A stretch of 64,000 nucleotides of DNA, from contig NZ_UAVD01000038.1 of the NCBI RefSeq assembly GCF_900460065.1, positions 62,001 to 126,000 of the forward strand, read 5' to 3'. The position numbers and the translations under genes were made by a program. The stretch comes from Streptomyces griseus. GTDB taxonomy: Bacteria; Actinomycetota; Actinomycetes; Streptomycetales; Streptomycetaceae. The notes beneath the pieces were generated by a model, which had not been told where the DNA came from, did no database searches, and saw nothing but the letters and a program-made list of their open reading frames with translations. Shown here piece after piece: positions 24,239 through 32,120 of this stretch. Each line of letters starts with the position of its first letter. Position 1 is the stretch's first letter.

Positions 24239-25827
24239 GAGGCGACCACCAGACACTCGCCCTGCTGCTGTTCAGCGCGTTCATCGCGGTGACGCTGTTC
24301 ATCACCACCCGGGTCGGCCGCGGCCGGAAGGGCTCCGCCGAGGAGTTCTACGCCGGCGGGCGGCTGTTCTCGCCGATGGAGAACGGATTCGCCCTCGCCG
24401 GCGACTACATGTCGGCGGCCTCCTTCCTCGGGATCTCCGGGCTGATCGCCCTCTTCGGCTACGACGGCATGCTCTACTCGGTCGGCTTCCTCGTCGCCTG
24501 GCTGGTCGTCCTGCTGTTCGTCGCCGAACTCGTCCGCAACTGCGGCCGGTTCACCCTGGCCGACGTGGTCGCGGCGCGGATGGCGGAGCGACCGGTGCGT
24601 ACCGCCGTCGGTATCTCGTCCGTCACCGTCTCCGTGCTCTACCTGGTCGCCCAGATGGTCGGCGCGGGCAGCCTGGTGGCCCTGCTGCTCGGCGGCACGA
24701 GCGACGCGGCCCGGTCCTGGACGGTCGTCGGGGTCGGCGCGCTCATGGTGGTCTACGTGTCCTTCGGCGGCATGCGCGCCACCACCTGGATCCAGATCGT
24801 CAAGGCCGTCCTGCTGATGGCGGGAGCCGTCGCGCTGACCGTGCTCGTCCTGGTCCACTTCCACGGGAACATCAACACCCTGCTCGGCACGGCGGCCGAA
24901 CGCAGCGGCCACGGCGAGGACTTCCTCGCGCCCGGCCTGCGCTACGGCGGGGACCTGACCTCGCGCCTCGACTTCATCAGCCTGGGCGTCGCCCTCGTCC
25001 TCGGCACGGCGGGGCTGCCGCACATCCTGTCGCGCTTCTACACCGTGCCCACCGCCCGCGCCGCGCGCCGCTCCGTCGTCTGGTCCATCGGGCTGATCGG
25101 CGGCTTCTACCTGATGACGATCGTGCTCGGATTCGGCGCCGCCGCCCTCGTCGGCTCGGCCGAGGTCCGCGCCTCGAACGCGGCGGGCAACACCGCGGTC
25201 CCGCTGCTGGCGCTCCGTCTGGGCGGCGGTGAGGGCTCCACCGGCGGAACGATTCTCTTCGCCCTGGTCGCCGCCATCGCCTTCGCCACCATCCTGGCCG
25301 TCGTCGCGGGCATCACGCTGGCCTCGTCCGCGTCCGTCGCCCACGACCTGTACGCCACGCTCCGCCGCCCCGGGCGCCGGAAGCGCGGCGAGGTCGCCGT
25401 GGCGCGTATCGCCGCCGCGGGAACCGGCGCGGTCGCGATCGGACTCGGACTGCTCGCCCAGGACCTCAATGTGGCCTTCCTGGTGGGCCTGGCCTTCGCC
25501 GTGGCTGCCTCGGCGAACCTCCCCGCGCTGCTCTACTCCCTGTTCTGGCGCGGCTTCACCACCCGGGGAGCGGTCTGGGCCGTGTACGGCGGCCTCCTCC
25601 CGGCGGTCGTCCTGGTGCTGCTCTCACCCGTGGTCTCGGGCAGCCCCACGTCCCTGTTCCCCGGCGTCGACTTCCAGGTCTTCCCCCTGGAGAACCCGGG
25701 GCTGGTCTCCATTCCGCTGGGCTTCCTGGCCGGCTGGCTCGGTACGGTCACCTCGCCCGAGCCGCCCGACGAGGCCAAGCACGCCGAGGCCGAGGTCCGG
25801 GCGCTGACGGGGGCCGGGGCGGCCTGA
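24235..25827 (+). CDS. Cation/acetate-type symporter (sodium:solute symporter family)
   Basis: 530-residue transporter with about 13 transmembrane helices. SSS-family marks are visible: GRGRKGSAEEFYAGGRLFSP at the N-terminus, GFALAGDYMSAASFLGI, LGTAGLPHILSRFYTVPTAR, and a later AGITLASSASVAHDLYATL. These match ActP-like proteins that import acetate, pyruvate or related monocarboxylates with Na+ or H+. TTG 24235 overlaps the DUF485 stop codon. A CitA/DcuS-type sensor kinase and regulator converge on it from the other side, suggesting that the system senses the carboxylate and controls uptake. The exact substrate cannot be read from sequence. Confidence 0.9.
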   Translation: MRGDHQTLALLLFSAFIAVTLFITTRVGRGRKGSAEEFYAGGRLFSPMENGFALAGDYMSAASFLGISGLIALFGYDGMLYSVGFLVAWLVVLLFVAELVRNCGRFTLADVVAARMAERPVRTAVGISSVTVSVLYLVAQMVGAGSLVALLLGGTSDAARSWTVVGVGALMVVYVSFGGMRATTWIQIVKAVLLMAGAVALTVLVLVHFHGNINTLLGTAAERSGHGEDFLAPGLRYGGDLTSRLDFISLGVALVLGTAGLPHILSRFYTVPTARAARRSVVWSIGLIGGFYLMTIVLGFGAAALVGSAEVRASNAAGNTAVPLLALRLGGGEGSTGGTILFALVAAIAFATILAVVAGITLASSASVAHDLYATLRRPGRRKRGEVAVARIAAAGTGAVAIGLGLLAQDLNVAFLVGLAFAVAASANLPALLYSLFWRGFTTRGAVWAVYGGLLPAVVLVLLSPVVSGSPTSLFPGVDFQVFPLENPGLVSIPLGFLAGWLGTVTSPEPPDEAKHAEAEVRALTGAGAA

Positions 25828-25834
25828 GGGGAGC

Positions 25835-25926
25835 GGGCGCCCGGGCAGGGCGCGTACGGGGCCGGCGGGCGCCCGGGCAGGCTCGTACGGGCCGACGGGC
25901 GCCAGGACAGAGCGCGTACGGGCTTG
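25835..25926. repeat. Three degenerate ~31-bp tandem repeats between convergent genes
   Basis: Units start at 25835, 25867 and 25897; each reads GGGCGCCCGGGCAGG...GCGTACGGG with small changes. They fill the 106-bp gap between the symporter and the response regulator gene and contain self-complementary GGGCGCCC, so may take the place of a terminator. Confidence 0.7.
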
Positions 25927-25933
25927 AGGCGGC

Positions 25934-26608
25934 TCAGCCGGCCGCCCAGGCGTACCGGTGTTCCGGGCGCCCGGTCTCCCCGTAGCGCAGCGTCAGCCGG
26001 ACCTTGCCGGTGCGTTCCAGCAGCTTCAGATAGCGCTGGGCCGTCTGGCGGCTCATCCCCGCGCTGTCCGCGATCTCCTGGGCGGAGAGCGGGCCGTCGG
26101 CTCCGCGCAGGGCCCCTCGGACGAGCTCGGCCGTGGTGGGGGAGTGGCCCTTGGGGAGGGCCGGCTCGTCCGCCGCCCACAGCGCGCCGAAGAGTCGGTC
26201 CACCTGTGCCTGCTCGGCCTCCCCGCCCCCGTCGAGCGCCTGCCGCAGCGCCGCGTACGCCTCCAGCTTCGAGCGCAGGCCCGCGTACGTGAACGGCTTC
26301 ACCAGGTACTGGAGCGCGCCGTGCCGCATCGCGTCCTGCACGGTCGCGACGTCCCGGGCCGCCGTCACCATGATCACGTCGACCTGATGACCCAGACGGC
26401 GCAGTTCCCGTACGACGGCGAGGCCGTTGCGGTCGGGCAGGTAGTGGTCCAGCAGGACCAGGTCCACCGGGACCCGTTCGACCGTCTCCAGCGCCGCGGC
26501 CGCCGAGTGGGCCTGCGCGACCACCCGGAAGCCGGGGACCTTGGCGACGTACGCCGCGTTGATCTGCGCCACCCGGACGTCGTCGTCCACGACCAGGACC
26601 TGGATCAC
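25934..26608 (-). CDS. CitB/DcuR-type response regulator
   Basis: 224-residue regulator. The receiver domain (1-120) starts VIQVLVVDDDVRVAQIN with acidic pocket D8-D10, phospho-acceptor D54 in LVLLDHYLPD, and K in QYLVKPF. The C-terminal domain carries a helix-turn-helix (LSAQEIADSAGMSRQTAQRYLKLLERTGKV, about 175-204), the usual layout for the CitB class that controls C4-dicarboxylate or citrate genes. The GTG start overlaps the stop of the kinase gene by 4 bp (GTGA), so the two are translated together. It converges on the symporter gene, a likely target. Confidence 0.9.
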   Translation of the reverse strand: MIQVLVVDDDVRVAQINAAYVAKVPGFRVVAQAHSAAAALETVERVPVDLVLLDHYLPDRNGLAVVRELRRLGHQVDVIMVTAARDVATVQDAMRHGALQYLVKPFTYAGLRSKLEAYAALRQALDGGGEAEQAQVDRLFGALWAADEPALPKGHSPTTAELVRGALRGADGPLSAQEIADSAGMSRQTAQRYLKLLERTGKVRLTLRYGETGRPEHRYAWAAG

Positions 26609-28296
26609 GGCCGCTCTCCCGTCGTGGCCGGACAGGCGGCGGACGGCGGGGCGTCGGGTCCGGCCTGCGCCCGCGGCCCGGGCTCCCTCAGCGCCTCCGG
26701 CAGCACGACCGTGAACACCGCACCGCCTCCGTCCGCTCCGGACACCGTCACTCTGCCTCCCTGACGCTCCGCGAGCCTCCGGACGAGGGCGAGCCCCAAA
26801 CCGCGCTTGCCGTGCGCCGGGACCTCCTTGGTGGACCACCCCTCCGTGAAGATGGACGCGTGCTGCTCCGGGGGAACGCCGGGGCCGCTGTCGCGCACCT
26901 CCAGGATCACCGTACGTCCCTCCGCGCACAGCCCGACCTCGATCCGCGCCCGCTCCGATCCGGCCGCCGCGTCCGTGGCGTTGTCGACGAGGTTGCCCAT
27001 GACGGTGACCAGGCCCCGGGGATCGACCACCCGGTCCGGGAGCAGGGTGCCGGGAGCCAGTCGCAGCGCCACGCCGCGCTCGGCGGCGACCGTCGCCTTG
27101 CCCACCAGGAGGGCGGCCAGCAGCGGGTCCTGGACCTTCTCGGTGACCTGCTCGGCCGTCGCCCGGTGTACGCCCACCACCTCCGTGACGAACTCCATCG
27201 CGTCCTCGTGCATCTCCAGCTCCAGCAGCCCGAGCAGGGTGTGCAGCCGGTTGGCGTGCTCGTGGTCCTGGGCGCGCAGGGCGTCGATCAGCCCGGTGGT
27301 GGAGTCGAGCTCGCGGCCCAGGTTCTCCAGCTCCGTCCGGTCGCGCAGGGTCACCACGGCCCCGCCGTCGTCCGTGGGCATCCGGTTGGCCAGCAGCACC
27401 CGGTTGCCCCGTACCGCCAGCAGGTCGTCGCCGACCACCCGCCCGGCCAGCACGTCCGCGGTCCGGCCCTCGCCCAGCACCTCCTCCAGCGTCCGGCCCG
27501 CGGCCTCCGGGCCCACGCCCAGCAGCCGCTGCGCCTCGTCGTTCAGCAGTCGGACGCGGCCGGTCCCGTCCAGGGCGACGACCCCTTCGCGGATGCCGTG
27601 CAGCATGGCCTCGCGCTCCGTCAGCAGCGCGGAGATGTCGGAGAACGCCAGGTCGTGGGTCTGCCGTTGCAGGCGGCGGGAGATCAGGTACGCGGCGAGC
27701 GCCCCGACGGCCAGGGCTCCGCCCGCGTACGCGAGCAGCCCCGGGATCGCCCCGAGGAGCCGGGCGCGGACGCTGTCGTAGGAGATGCCCACCGACACCG
27801 CGCCGATCACGTCGCCGGACGGGCCGAACAACGGCACCTTGCCCCGTGCCGAGCGGCCGAGGGTGCCGCTGTCGATCTCCATCACCTCGCGGCCGCCCAG
27901 CGCCTCGCCGGGGTCGGTGGAGACGATCGCGCCGATCCGGTGGGTGTCGGGGTGCGACCAGCGCACCCCGCGCTGGTTCATGACGACGACGTACTCCGCT
28001 CCGGTCGCCCGCCTGATCCGTTCGGCGGCCGACTGGACCGGGCCCCGCGCCGACGGGTCCGTGCTGCTCAGGTCCTTCACGATCCCCGGCTGGGCGGCGG
28101 TGCTCTGGGCGATGGCGAGGGCGCGGCGCATCGCCTGGTCGTCCAGCTGGTCGCTGAGGGGGGCCAGGAACAGGCCGGTCACCAGGACCGTCACACCGGT
28201 GATGATGGCCAGCTGCATCAGCAGGACCTGGGAGAAGACCCGCTGGGGCCAGCCGAACCGGCGAGGTCCCCTGCCGGGGGTCGGTGGGGCGTTCAT
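26605..28296 (-). CDS. CitA/DcuS-type sensor histidine kinase
   Basis: 563-residue membrane kinase. TM1 is at about 22-46 (VLLMQLAIITGVTVLVTGLFL), followed by an extracytoplasmic single-Cache/PAS domain (about 47-180) with the family features IVKDLSSTDPSA and SHPDTHRIGAIVSTDPGEAL. TM2 is at about 183-208. A cytoplasmic PAS domain (about 225-320) is followed by the H-box QDHEHANRLHTLLGL with probable phospho-His H345, and an ATPase domain with NLVDNATDAA, DSGPGVP and GLGLALVRRL. These kinases sense citrate or C4-dicarboxylates outside the cell. ATG 28296 is the first start giving a normal N-terminus. It is divergent from the LacI gene. Confidence 0.92.
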   Translation of the reverse strand: MNAPPTPGRGPRRFGWPQRVFSQVLLMQLAIITGVTVLVTGLFLAPLSDQLDDQAMRRALAIAQSTAAQPGIVKDLSSTDPSARGPVQSAAERIRRATGAEYVVVMNQRGVRWSHPDTHRIGAIVSTDPGEALGGREVMEIDSGTLGRSARGKVPLFGPSGDVIGAVSVGISYDSVRARLLGAIPGLLAYAGGALAVGALAAYLISRRLQRQTHDLAFSDISALLTEREAMLHGIREGVVALDGTGRVRLLNDEAQRLLGVGPEAAGRTLEEVLGEGRTADVLAGRVVGDDLLAVRGNRVLLANRMPTDDGGAVVTLRDRTELENLGRELDSTTGLIDALRAQDHEHANRLHTLLGLLELEMHEDAMEFVTEVVGVHRATAEQVTEKVQDPLLAALLVGKATVAAERGVALRLAPGTLLPDRVVDPRGLVTVMGNLVDNATDAAAGSERARIEVGLCAEGRTVILEVRDSGPGVPPEQHASIFTEGWSTKEVPAHGKRGLGLALVRRLAERQGGRVTVSGADGGGAVFTVVLPEALREPGPRAQAGPDAPPSAACPATTGERP

Positions 28297-28452
28297 CGTA
28301 GAGACGGTAAGCGCCGGGCGGCCGGGGCGGAAATTCCGACGGGTTCCGGACGGACTCCGCGGGCCTTTGCCGTCCGCGCCCCTTGCTTCGCGGCGCTGTC
28401 TCTGTGAGCGTTCCTGGAGCGTCTCCGAGGAGTTCTCCCTCAACGCAATCTT

Positions 28453-28480
28453 CTTGCACTTCTTGCGCTAATCTTGCGCT
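28453..28480. promoter_or_regulatory. Three direct repeats CTTGCRCT covering the lacI-type gene promoter
   Basis: CTTGCACT (28453-28460), CTTGCGCT (28462-28469) and CTTGCGCT (28473-28480) surround and overlap the -10 TAATCT (28469-28474), which lies 7 nt before the ATG. Direct CTTGC-type repeats are used by some Streptomyces LacI regulators such as MalR. Autorepression is the natural reading. A further TTTGCGCT lies just after the gene near 29513. Confidence 0.55.
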
Positions 28481-28481
28481 C

Positions 28482-29501
28482 ATGACGCGACGACTTGCTC
28501 AGGTGGCCCAGAAAGTGGGAGTCAGCGAGGCGACGGTCAGCCGGGTGCTGAACGGCAAGCCGGGCGTTTCCGACGCCACCCGGCAGGCCGTCCTCTCCGC
28601 GCTGGACGTCCTCGGGTACGAGCGCCCGACCCAGCTGCGCGGTGAACGGGCCCGGCTGGTCGGTCTCGTCCTGCCCGAGCTGCAGAACCCGATCTTCCCG
28701 GCGTTCGCCGAGGTGGTCGGCGGCGCGCTCGCCCAGCAGGGGCTGACCCCGGTGCTCTGCACCCAGACCAAGGGCGGCGTCTCCGAGGCCGACTACGTCG
28801 AACTGCTCCTCCAGCAGCAGGTCTCCGGCGTGGTCTTCGCGGGCGGGCTCTACCACCAGGCCGACGCCCCGCACGACCACTACCAGGTGCTCGCCGACCG
28901 CAAGATCCCCGTCGTGCTCATCAACGCGGCCATCGCCCACCTCGGCTTCCCGGGCGTCTCCTGCGACGACTCCGTCGCCGTCGAGCAGGCCTGGCGGCAC
29001 CTCGTCTCGCTCGGCCACGAGCGCATCGGTCTGGTCCTCGGCCCCTCCGACCACGTGCCCTCGCAGCGCAAGCTGGCCGCCGCCCGGGTGCTCGCCGAGG
29101 AAGCGGGCACGACCGTGCCCGACGAGTGGGTGGCCCGTGCGATGTTCTCGCTGGAGGGCGGGCAGGCCGCCGCGATGCGGCTGTTGGACCGGGGCGTCAC
29201 CGGCATCATCTGCGCGAGCGACCCGCTCGCGCTGGGCGCGGTGCGCGCCGCCCGCCGGCGCGGTCTCTCGGTGCCCGCCGACGTGTCGGTCGTCGGCTAC
29301 GACGACTCGGCCTTCATGAACTGCACCGAGCCGCCCCTGACCACCGTCCGCCAGCCCATCGAGGCCATGGGGCGGGCGGCCGTGGAACTGCTCTCGGTGC
29401 AGATCGGCGGGCGGACCGTCCCCTCGGACGAGCTGCTGTTCGAGCCGGAGCTGGTGGTGCGCGGGTCCACCGCGCAGCCGCCGCGCGAGAATTCCCTGTG
29501 A
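28482..29501 (+). CDS. LacI-family transcriptional regulator
   Basis: 339-residue repressor. The HTH is at residues 5-25 (AQVAQKVGVSEATVSRVLNGKPGVSDATRQAV), with the hinge helix and a periplasmic-binding-protein-like effector domain (VGLVLPELQNPIFPAFAEVV ... GVSCDDSVAVEQAWRHLVSLGHERIGLVLG ... GVTGIICASDPLALGAVRAARRRG ... DVSVVGYDDSAFMNCTEPPLTTVRQP). Such proteins usually bind sugars and repress carbon-use genes. The mRNA is probably leaderless (TAATCT then 7 nt then ATG), and the operator-like repeats over the promoter imply self-control. It ends 8 bp from the convergent helix-turn-helix/citrate synthase gene. No sugar transporter is adjacent, so targets are elsewhere. Confidence 0.93.
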   Translation: MTRRLAQVAQKVGVSEATVSRVLNGKPGVSDATRQAVLSALDVLGYERPTQLRGERARLVGLVLPELQNPIFPAFAEVVGGALAQQGLTPVLCTQTKGGVSEADYVELLLQQQVSGVVFAGGLYHQADAPHDHYQVLADRKIPVVLINAAIAHLGFPGVSCDDSVAVEQAWRHLVSLGHERIGLVLGPSDHVPSQRKLAAARVLAEEAGTTVPDEWVARAMFSLEGGQAAAMRLLDRGVTGIICASDPLALGAVRAARRRGLSVPADVSVVGYDDSAFMNCTEPPLTTVRQPIEAMGRAAVELLSVQIGGRTVPSDELLFEPELVVRGSTAQPPRENSL

Positions 29502-29508
29502 TCCGTAG

Positions 29509-30807
29509 CTAATTTGCGCTGCCCGAGCCTCTGGTCCGGACCTGGGAGCCCGTTTCGGGGCCGGGCAGCGGCTGGGGCGGCCGGGGGCCCGTGTACTGCC
29601 CGGTGGGGCGGATGCGCAGGGGGCGCTCCCCGTACTCCTCCAGCGCGTGGGCGATCCAGCCCGCCGTGCGGGACACCGCGAACACCGTCTCGCCCGCGTC
29701 CGCCGGCATCCCCCGGGAGACGGACAGGACGGCCAGGGCCAGGTCGATGTTGGCGTGCAGCGGAGCGTGCCGCGCCGTCGTCCCGACCACCTCGCGGGCC
29801 GCCGACAGCGCCCCGGCGGCCTGCGGCACGTCCTCCAGCAGGGCGAACAGGGCCGTGGCCCGCGGGTCCTCGCCCCGGTAGAGCCGATGGCCCAGGCCCG
29901 GCACCCGCCGCCCGGTCCGCAGGTGATCGGCGACCACGGGGACCGCGCTGCCCCGGTCCACCGCCTCCCGGAGCATCCGGTGCGCGAGCCCGCTGGCCGC
30001 CCCGTGGAGCGGCCCCTCCAGCACGCCGAGACCCGCCGAGACCACGGCGTACGGGTGGGCCCGAGCGGAGGCGGCGACCCGAGCGGCCAGGGTGGAGGCG
30101 GCCAGGTCGTGGTCGATCAGGAGGGTCAGGGCGGCGTCCAGCACGGCCAGGGACGGGGCGTCGGCCGGCTCCGCGGTGAGCCGTGACCAGAGTCCACGCG
30201 CCAGGGAGCCGTCGCCGTCCGCCGGGTCGCCCACTGCCGGCAGGGCGCCCACCAGCGTCGGGATCAGGCTCCGGGCACTGCCGAGCACCGCCTCGGGCGA
30301 CAGGTCGAACCGCAGCGGATCCGTCGCCGCAGCGGCGGTCACCGCCACCCGCAGCCGGTCCGTCGACCCGCTGTGCGCGGGCAGCGCGCCGACCGTCCGA
30401 CGAGCCGCCGCGAGGGTCGCGGCGGTCGCGGTGAACCGGGCGCCGGGGCTCGGCTCCCCCGTCCACAGCCACTCGGCGACCTCCTCGTAGCTGTGGGTCC
30501 CGGCCAGCTCCGTCGCGTCGACCCCGCGGAAGAAGCAGCGGTCGTCCTCGATGAGGGTGATGCCGGTACGGAAGGACAGGTCGCCCCCGGCCGGGGAGGC
30601 GTCCCTGCGCCCCGAGCGCCGGGCCAGCGCTGCGACCTCGTCGGCGTCGAACGTGCTGCCCCGCCCCCCGGGCGCCCGGGCGCTGCTCAGCTGGCCCCGG
30701 CTGACGTAGGCGTACACCGTCGCCGGCTTCACGCCCAGCAGCTCGGCGGCCTCCCGGGTGGTGAGCCGGGGCGGCCCCTGCTCGTCGGGTGCTGATCGAT
30801 CCGTCAT
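29509..30807 (-). CDS. Citrate synthase-like protein with N-terminal helix-turn-helix
   Basis: 432-residue fusion. Residues 10-65 (LTTREAAELLGVKPATVYAYVSRGQLSSARAPGGRGSTF...) form an excisionase/MerR-type DNA-binding HTH. Residues ~75-432 are a citrate synthase fold with the catalytic residues present: His in EGPLHGAAS, His in GLGHRLYRGEDPRA, and Asp in HANIDLALA; SRTAGWIAHALEE and a C-terminal RP-x-Q-Y-T-G motif follow. The fusion suggests either a citrate synthase that is tethered to DNA or a regulator that senses acetyl-CoA/oxaloacetate. Divergent to a second citrate synthase, with a palindrome array between them, so it is a good candidate to control that promoter. The ATG follows a TACGGT -10 (leaderless); the frame is open further upstream. 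Confidence 0.88.
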   Translation of the reverse strand: MTDRSAPDEQGPPRLTTREAAELLGVKPATVYAYVSRGQLSSARAPGGRGSTFDADEVAALARRSGRRDASPAGGDLSFRTGITLIEDDRCFFRGVDATELAGTHSYEEVAEWLWTGEPSPGARFTATAATLAAARRTVGALPAHSGSTDRLRVAVTAAAATDPLRFDLSPEAVLGSARSLIPTLVGALPAVGDPADGDGSLARGLWSRLTAEPADAPSLAVLDAALTLLIDHDLAASTLAARVAASARAHPYAVVSAGLGVLEGPLHGAASGLAHRMLREAVDRGSAVPVVADHLRTGRRVPGLGHRLYRGEDPRATALFALLEDVPQAAGALSAAREVVGTTARHAPLHANIDLALAVLSVSRGMPADAGETVFAVSRTAGWIAHALEEYGERPLRIRPTGQYTGPRPPQPLPGPETGSQVRTRGSGSAN

Positions 30808-30814
30808 GCCGACC

Positions 30815-30820
30815 ACCGTA
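30815..30820 (-). promoter_or_regulatory. -10 hexamer TACGGT, leaderless start of the HTH-citrate synthase gene
   Basis: On the minus strand TACGGT ends 7 nt before the ATG (30807). Confidence 0.5.
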
Positions 30821-30864
30821 TCCATCCTGAATCCATGAGAAGAGGCAAGAGGCCCACTCATGTA

Positions 30865-30917
30865 TTGATTCAATCAACATTGACAGAATTCGAGTCAAGC
30901 ATAGACAGTCGAATCAA
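30865..30917. promoter_or_regulatory. Operator array and promoter of the second citrate synthase gene
   Basis: An unusually AT-rich stretch. TTGATTCAATCAA (30865-30877) is a perfect palindrome; related TTCGAGTCAA (30889-30898) and GTCGAATCAA (30908-30917) repeat at 19-21-bp steps, i.e. two helical turns. A -35 TTGACA (30880-30885) and -10 TAGACA (30902-30907), 16 bp apart, read toward the + strand citrate synthase, so the repeats straddle and overlap this promoter. A good candidate binding array for the HTH-citrate synthase protein encoded on the other side. Confidence 0.6.
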
Positions 30918-30952
30918 TGTTCCGTGGGTCGGAAAGAGAGAAGAGACCAGCC

Positions 30953-32098
30953 ATGACCACCACCCCTGCCGTCCCCCGCGGTCTCGCCGGCGTCGTCGTC
31001 ACCGACACCGCCCTCGGCGATGTGCGCGGCCGTGAGGGCTTCTACCACTATCGCCAGTACTCGGCGATCGAGCTCGCGCGGACGCGCGGCTTCGAGGACG
31101 TCTGGTACCTGATGGTCCACGGCGAACTGCCGGACCGGGCGGCCGCCGCCGACTTCGCCGCCCGCACGGCCGCGCTGCGCACCCTGCCCGCCGAGGTGCG
31201 CGACGCGCTGCCCGCCATCGCCCGGGCCGGCGCCGTCTCCGGCCCCCTCGCCGGACTGCGCACCGCGCTGTCCCTGCTGGGCGCCTCGGCCGGATTCCGC
31301 CCGGTGTACGACATCGGAACCGAGCGGCGGCGCCAGGACGCGCTCACGGTCTGCGCGGCCGTCCCCACGATCCTCACCGCCCTCCACCGCCTGGGCCAGG
31401 GGCTCCAGCCGGTCGAGCCCCGGGAGGACCTGCCGCACGCCGCGAACTACCTGTACATGCTGACCGGGGCGGAGCCGGAGCCCGAGCACGCCAGGGCCGT
31501 CGAGCAGTACCTCGTCTCCACCGTCGACCACGGCTTCAACGCCTCCACCTTCACCGCCCGGGTCGTCGCCTCCACCGGAGCCGATCTGGCCGCCTGCCTG
31601 GTCGCGGCGGTCGGCGCGCTCTCCGGACCGCTGCACGGCGGGGCCCCCAGCCGCGCCCTGGACACCCTGGACGCCATCGGCACCCCGGACCGCATCGACG
31701 GCTGGATCCGCGAACAGGTCCTCTCGGGCCGCCGCATCATGGGCTTCGGCCACCCCGTCTACCGCACCGAGGACCCGCGCTCCCGCATGCTCAAGTCCCT
31801 CGCACAGGGCTTCGGCGGACCGCTCGTCGACTTCGCCGTCGAGGTGGAACGGCAGGTCGAGTCCATCCTGGCCGAGCTCAAGCCGGGCCGGGAACTGCAC
31901 ACCAACGTGGAGTTCTACGCCGGGGTGGTCATGGAGCTGTGCGGGCTGCCGCGCGCGATGTTCACCCCCACGTTCTGTGCGGCACGGGTGATCGGCTGGA
32001 GCGCCAATATCCTGGAACAGGCGGAGGACTCGAAGATCATCCGCCCGGCGGCCCGCTACGTCGGCGCACCCCCGCCGCAGCCGGTCCCGGCACCCTGA
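30953..32098 (+). CDS. Citrate synthase / 2-methylcitrate synthase family protein
   Basis: 381-residue citrate synthase homologue. It opens TPAVPRGLAGVVVTDTALGDVRGREGFYHYRQYSAIELA, the typical lid region; catalytic His positions are in GPLHGGAPSR and GFGHPVYRTEDPR. The third catalytic position, normally Asp in N-(V/A)-D-F/Y, is Glu here (HTNVEFYAG). It should condense acetyl- or propionyl-CoA with oxaloacetate, or a related reaction; activity is uncertain given the Glu. ATG 30953 follows GAGAGAAGAG. A GTPase gene follows by 22 bp, so they are probably co-transcribed. The promoter carries the operator array described above. Confidence 0.85.
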   Translation: MTTTPAVPRGLAGVVVTDTALGDVRGREGFYHYRQYSAIELARTRGFEDVWYLMVHGELPDRAAAADFAARTAALRTLPAEVRDALPAIARAGAVSGPLAGLRTALSLLGASAGFRPVYDIGTERRRQDALTVCAAVPTILTALHRLGQGLQPVEPREDLPHAANYLYMLTGAEPEPEHARAVEQYLVSTVDHGFNASTFTARVVASTGADLAACLVAAVGALSGPLHGGAPSRALDTLDAIGTPDRIDGWIREQVLSGRRIMGFGHPVYRTEDPRSRMLKSLAQGFGGPLVDFAVEVERQVESILAELKPGRELHTNVEFYAGVVMELCGLPRAMFTPTFCAARVIGWSANILEQAEDSKIIRPAARYVGAPPPQPVPAP

Positions 32099-32120
32099 CG
32101 ACGCCCCAGGAAGGCCCCCG

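Noticed and set aside
21287-24256. A 989-residue open frame on the minus strand over parE
   Set aside because: Antisense to parE, whose motifs are complete. The translation has no domain and is explained by GC-rich third positions.
25835-25926. Tandem repeats considered as a CRISPR array
   Set aside because: No unique spacers; the units are directly joined and differ only by point changes.
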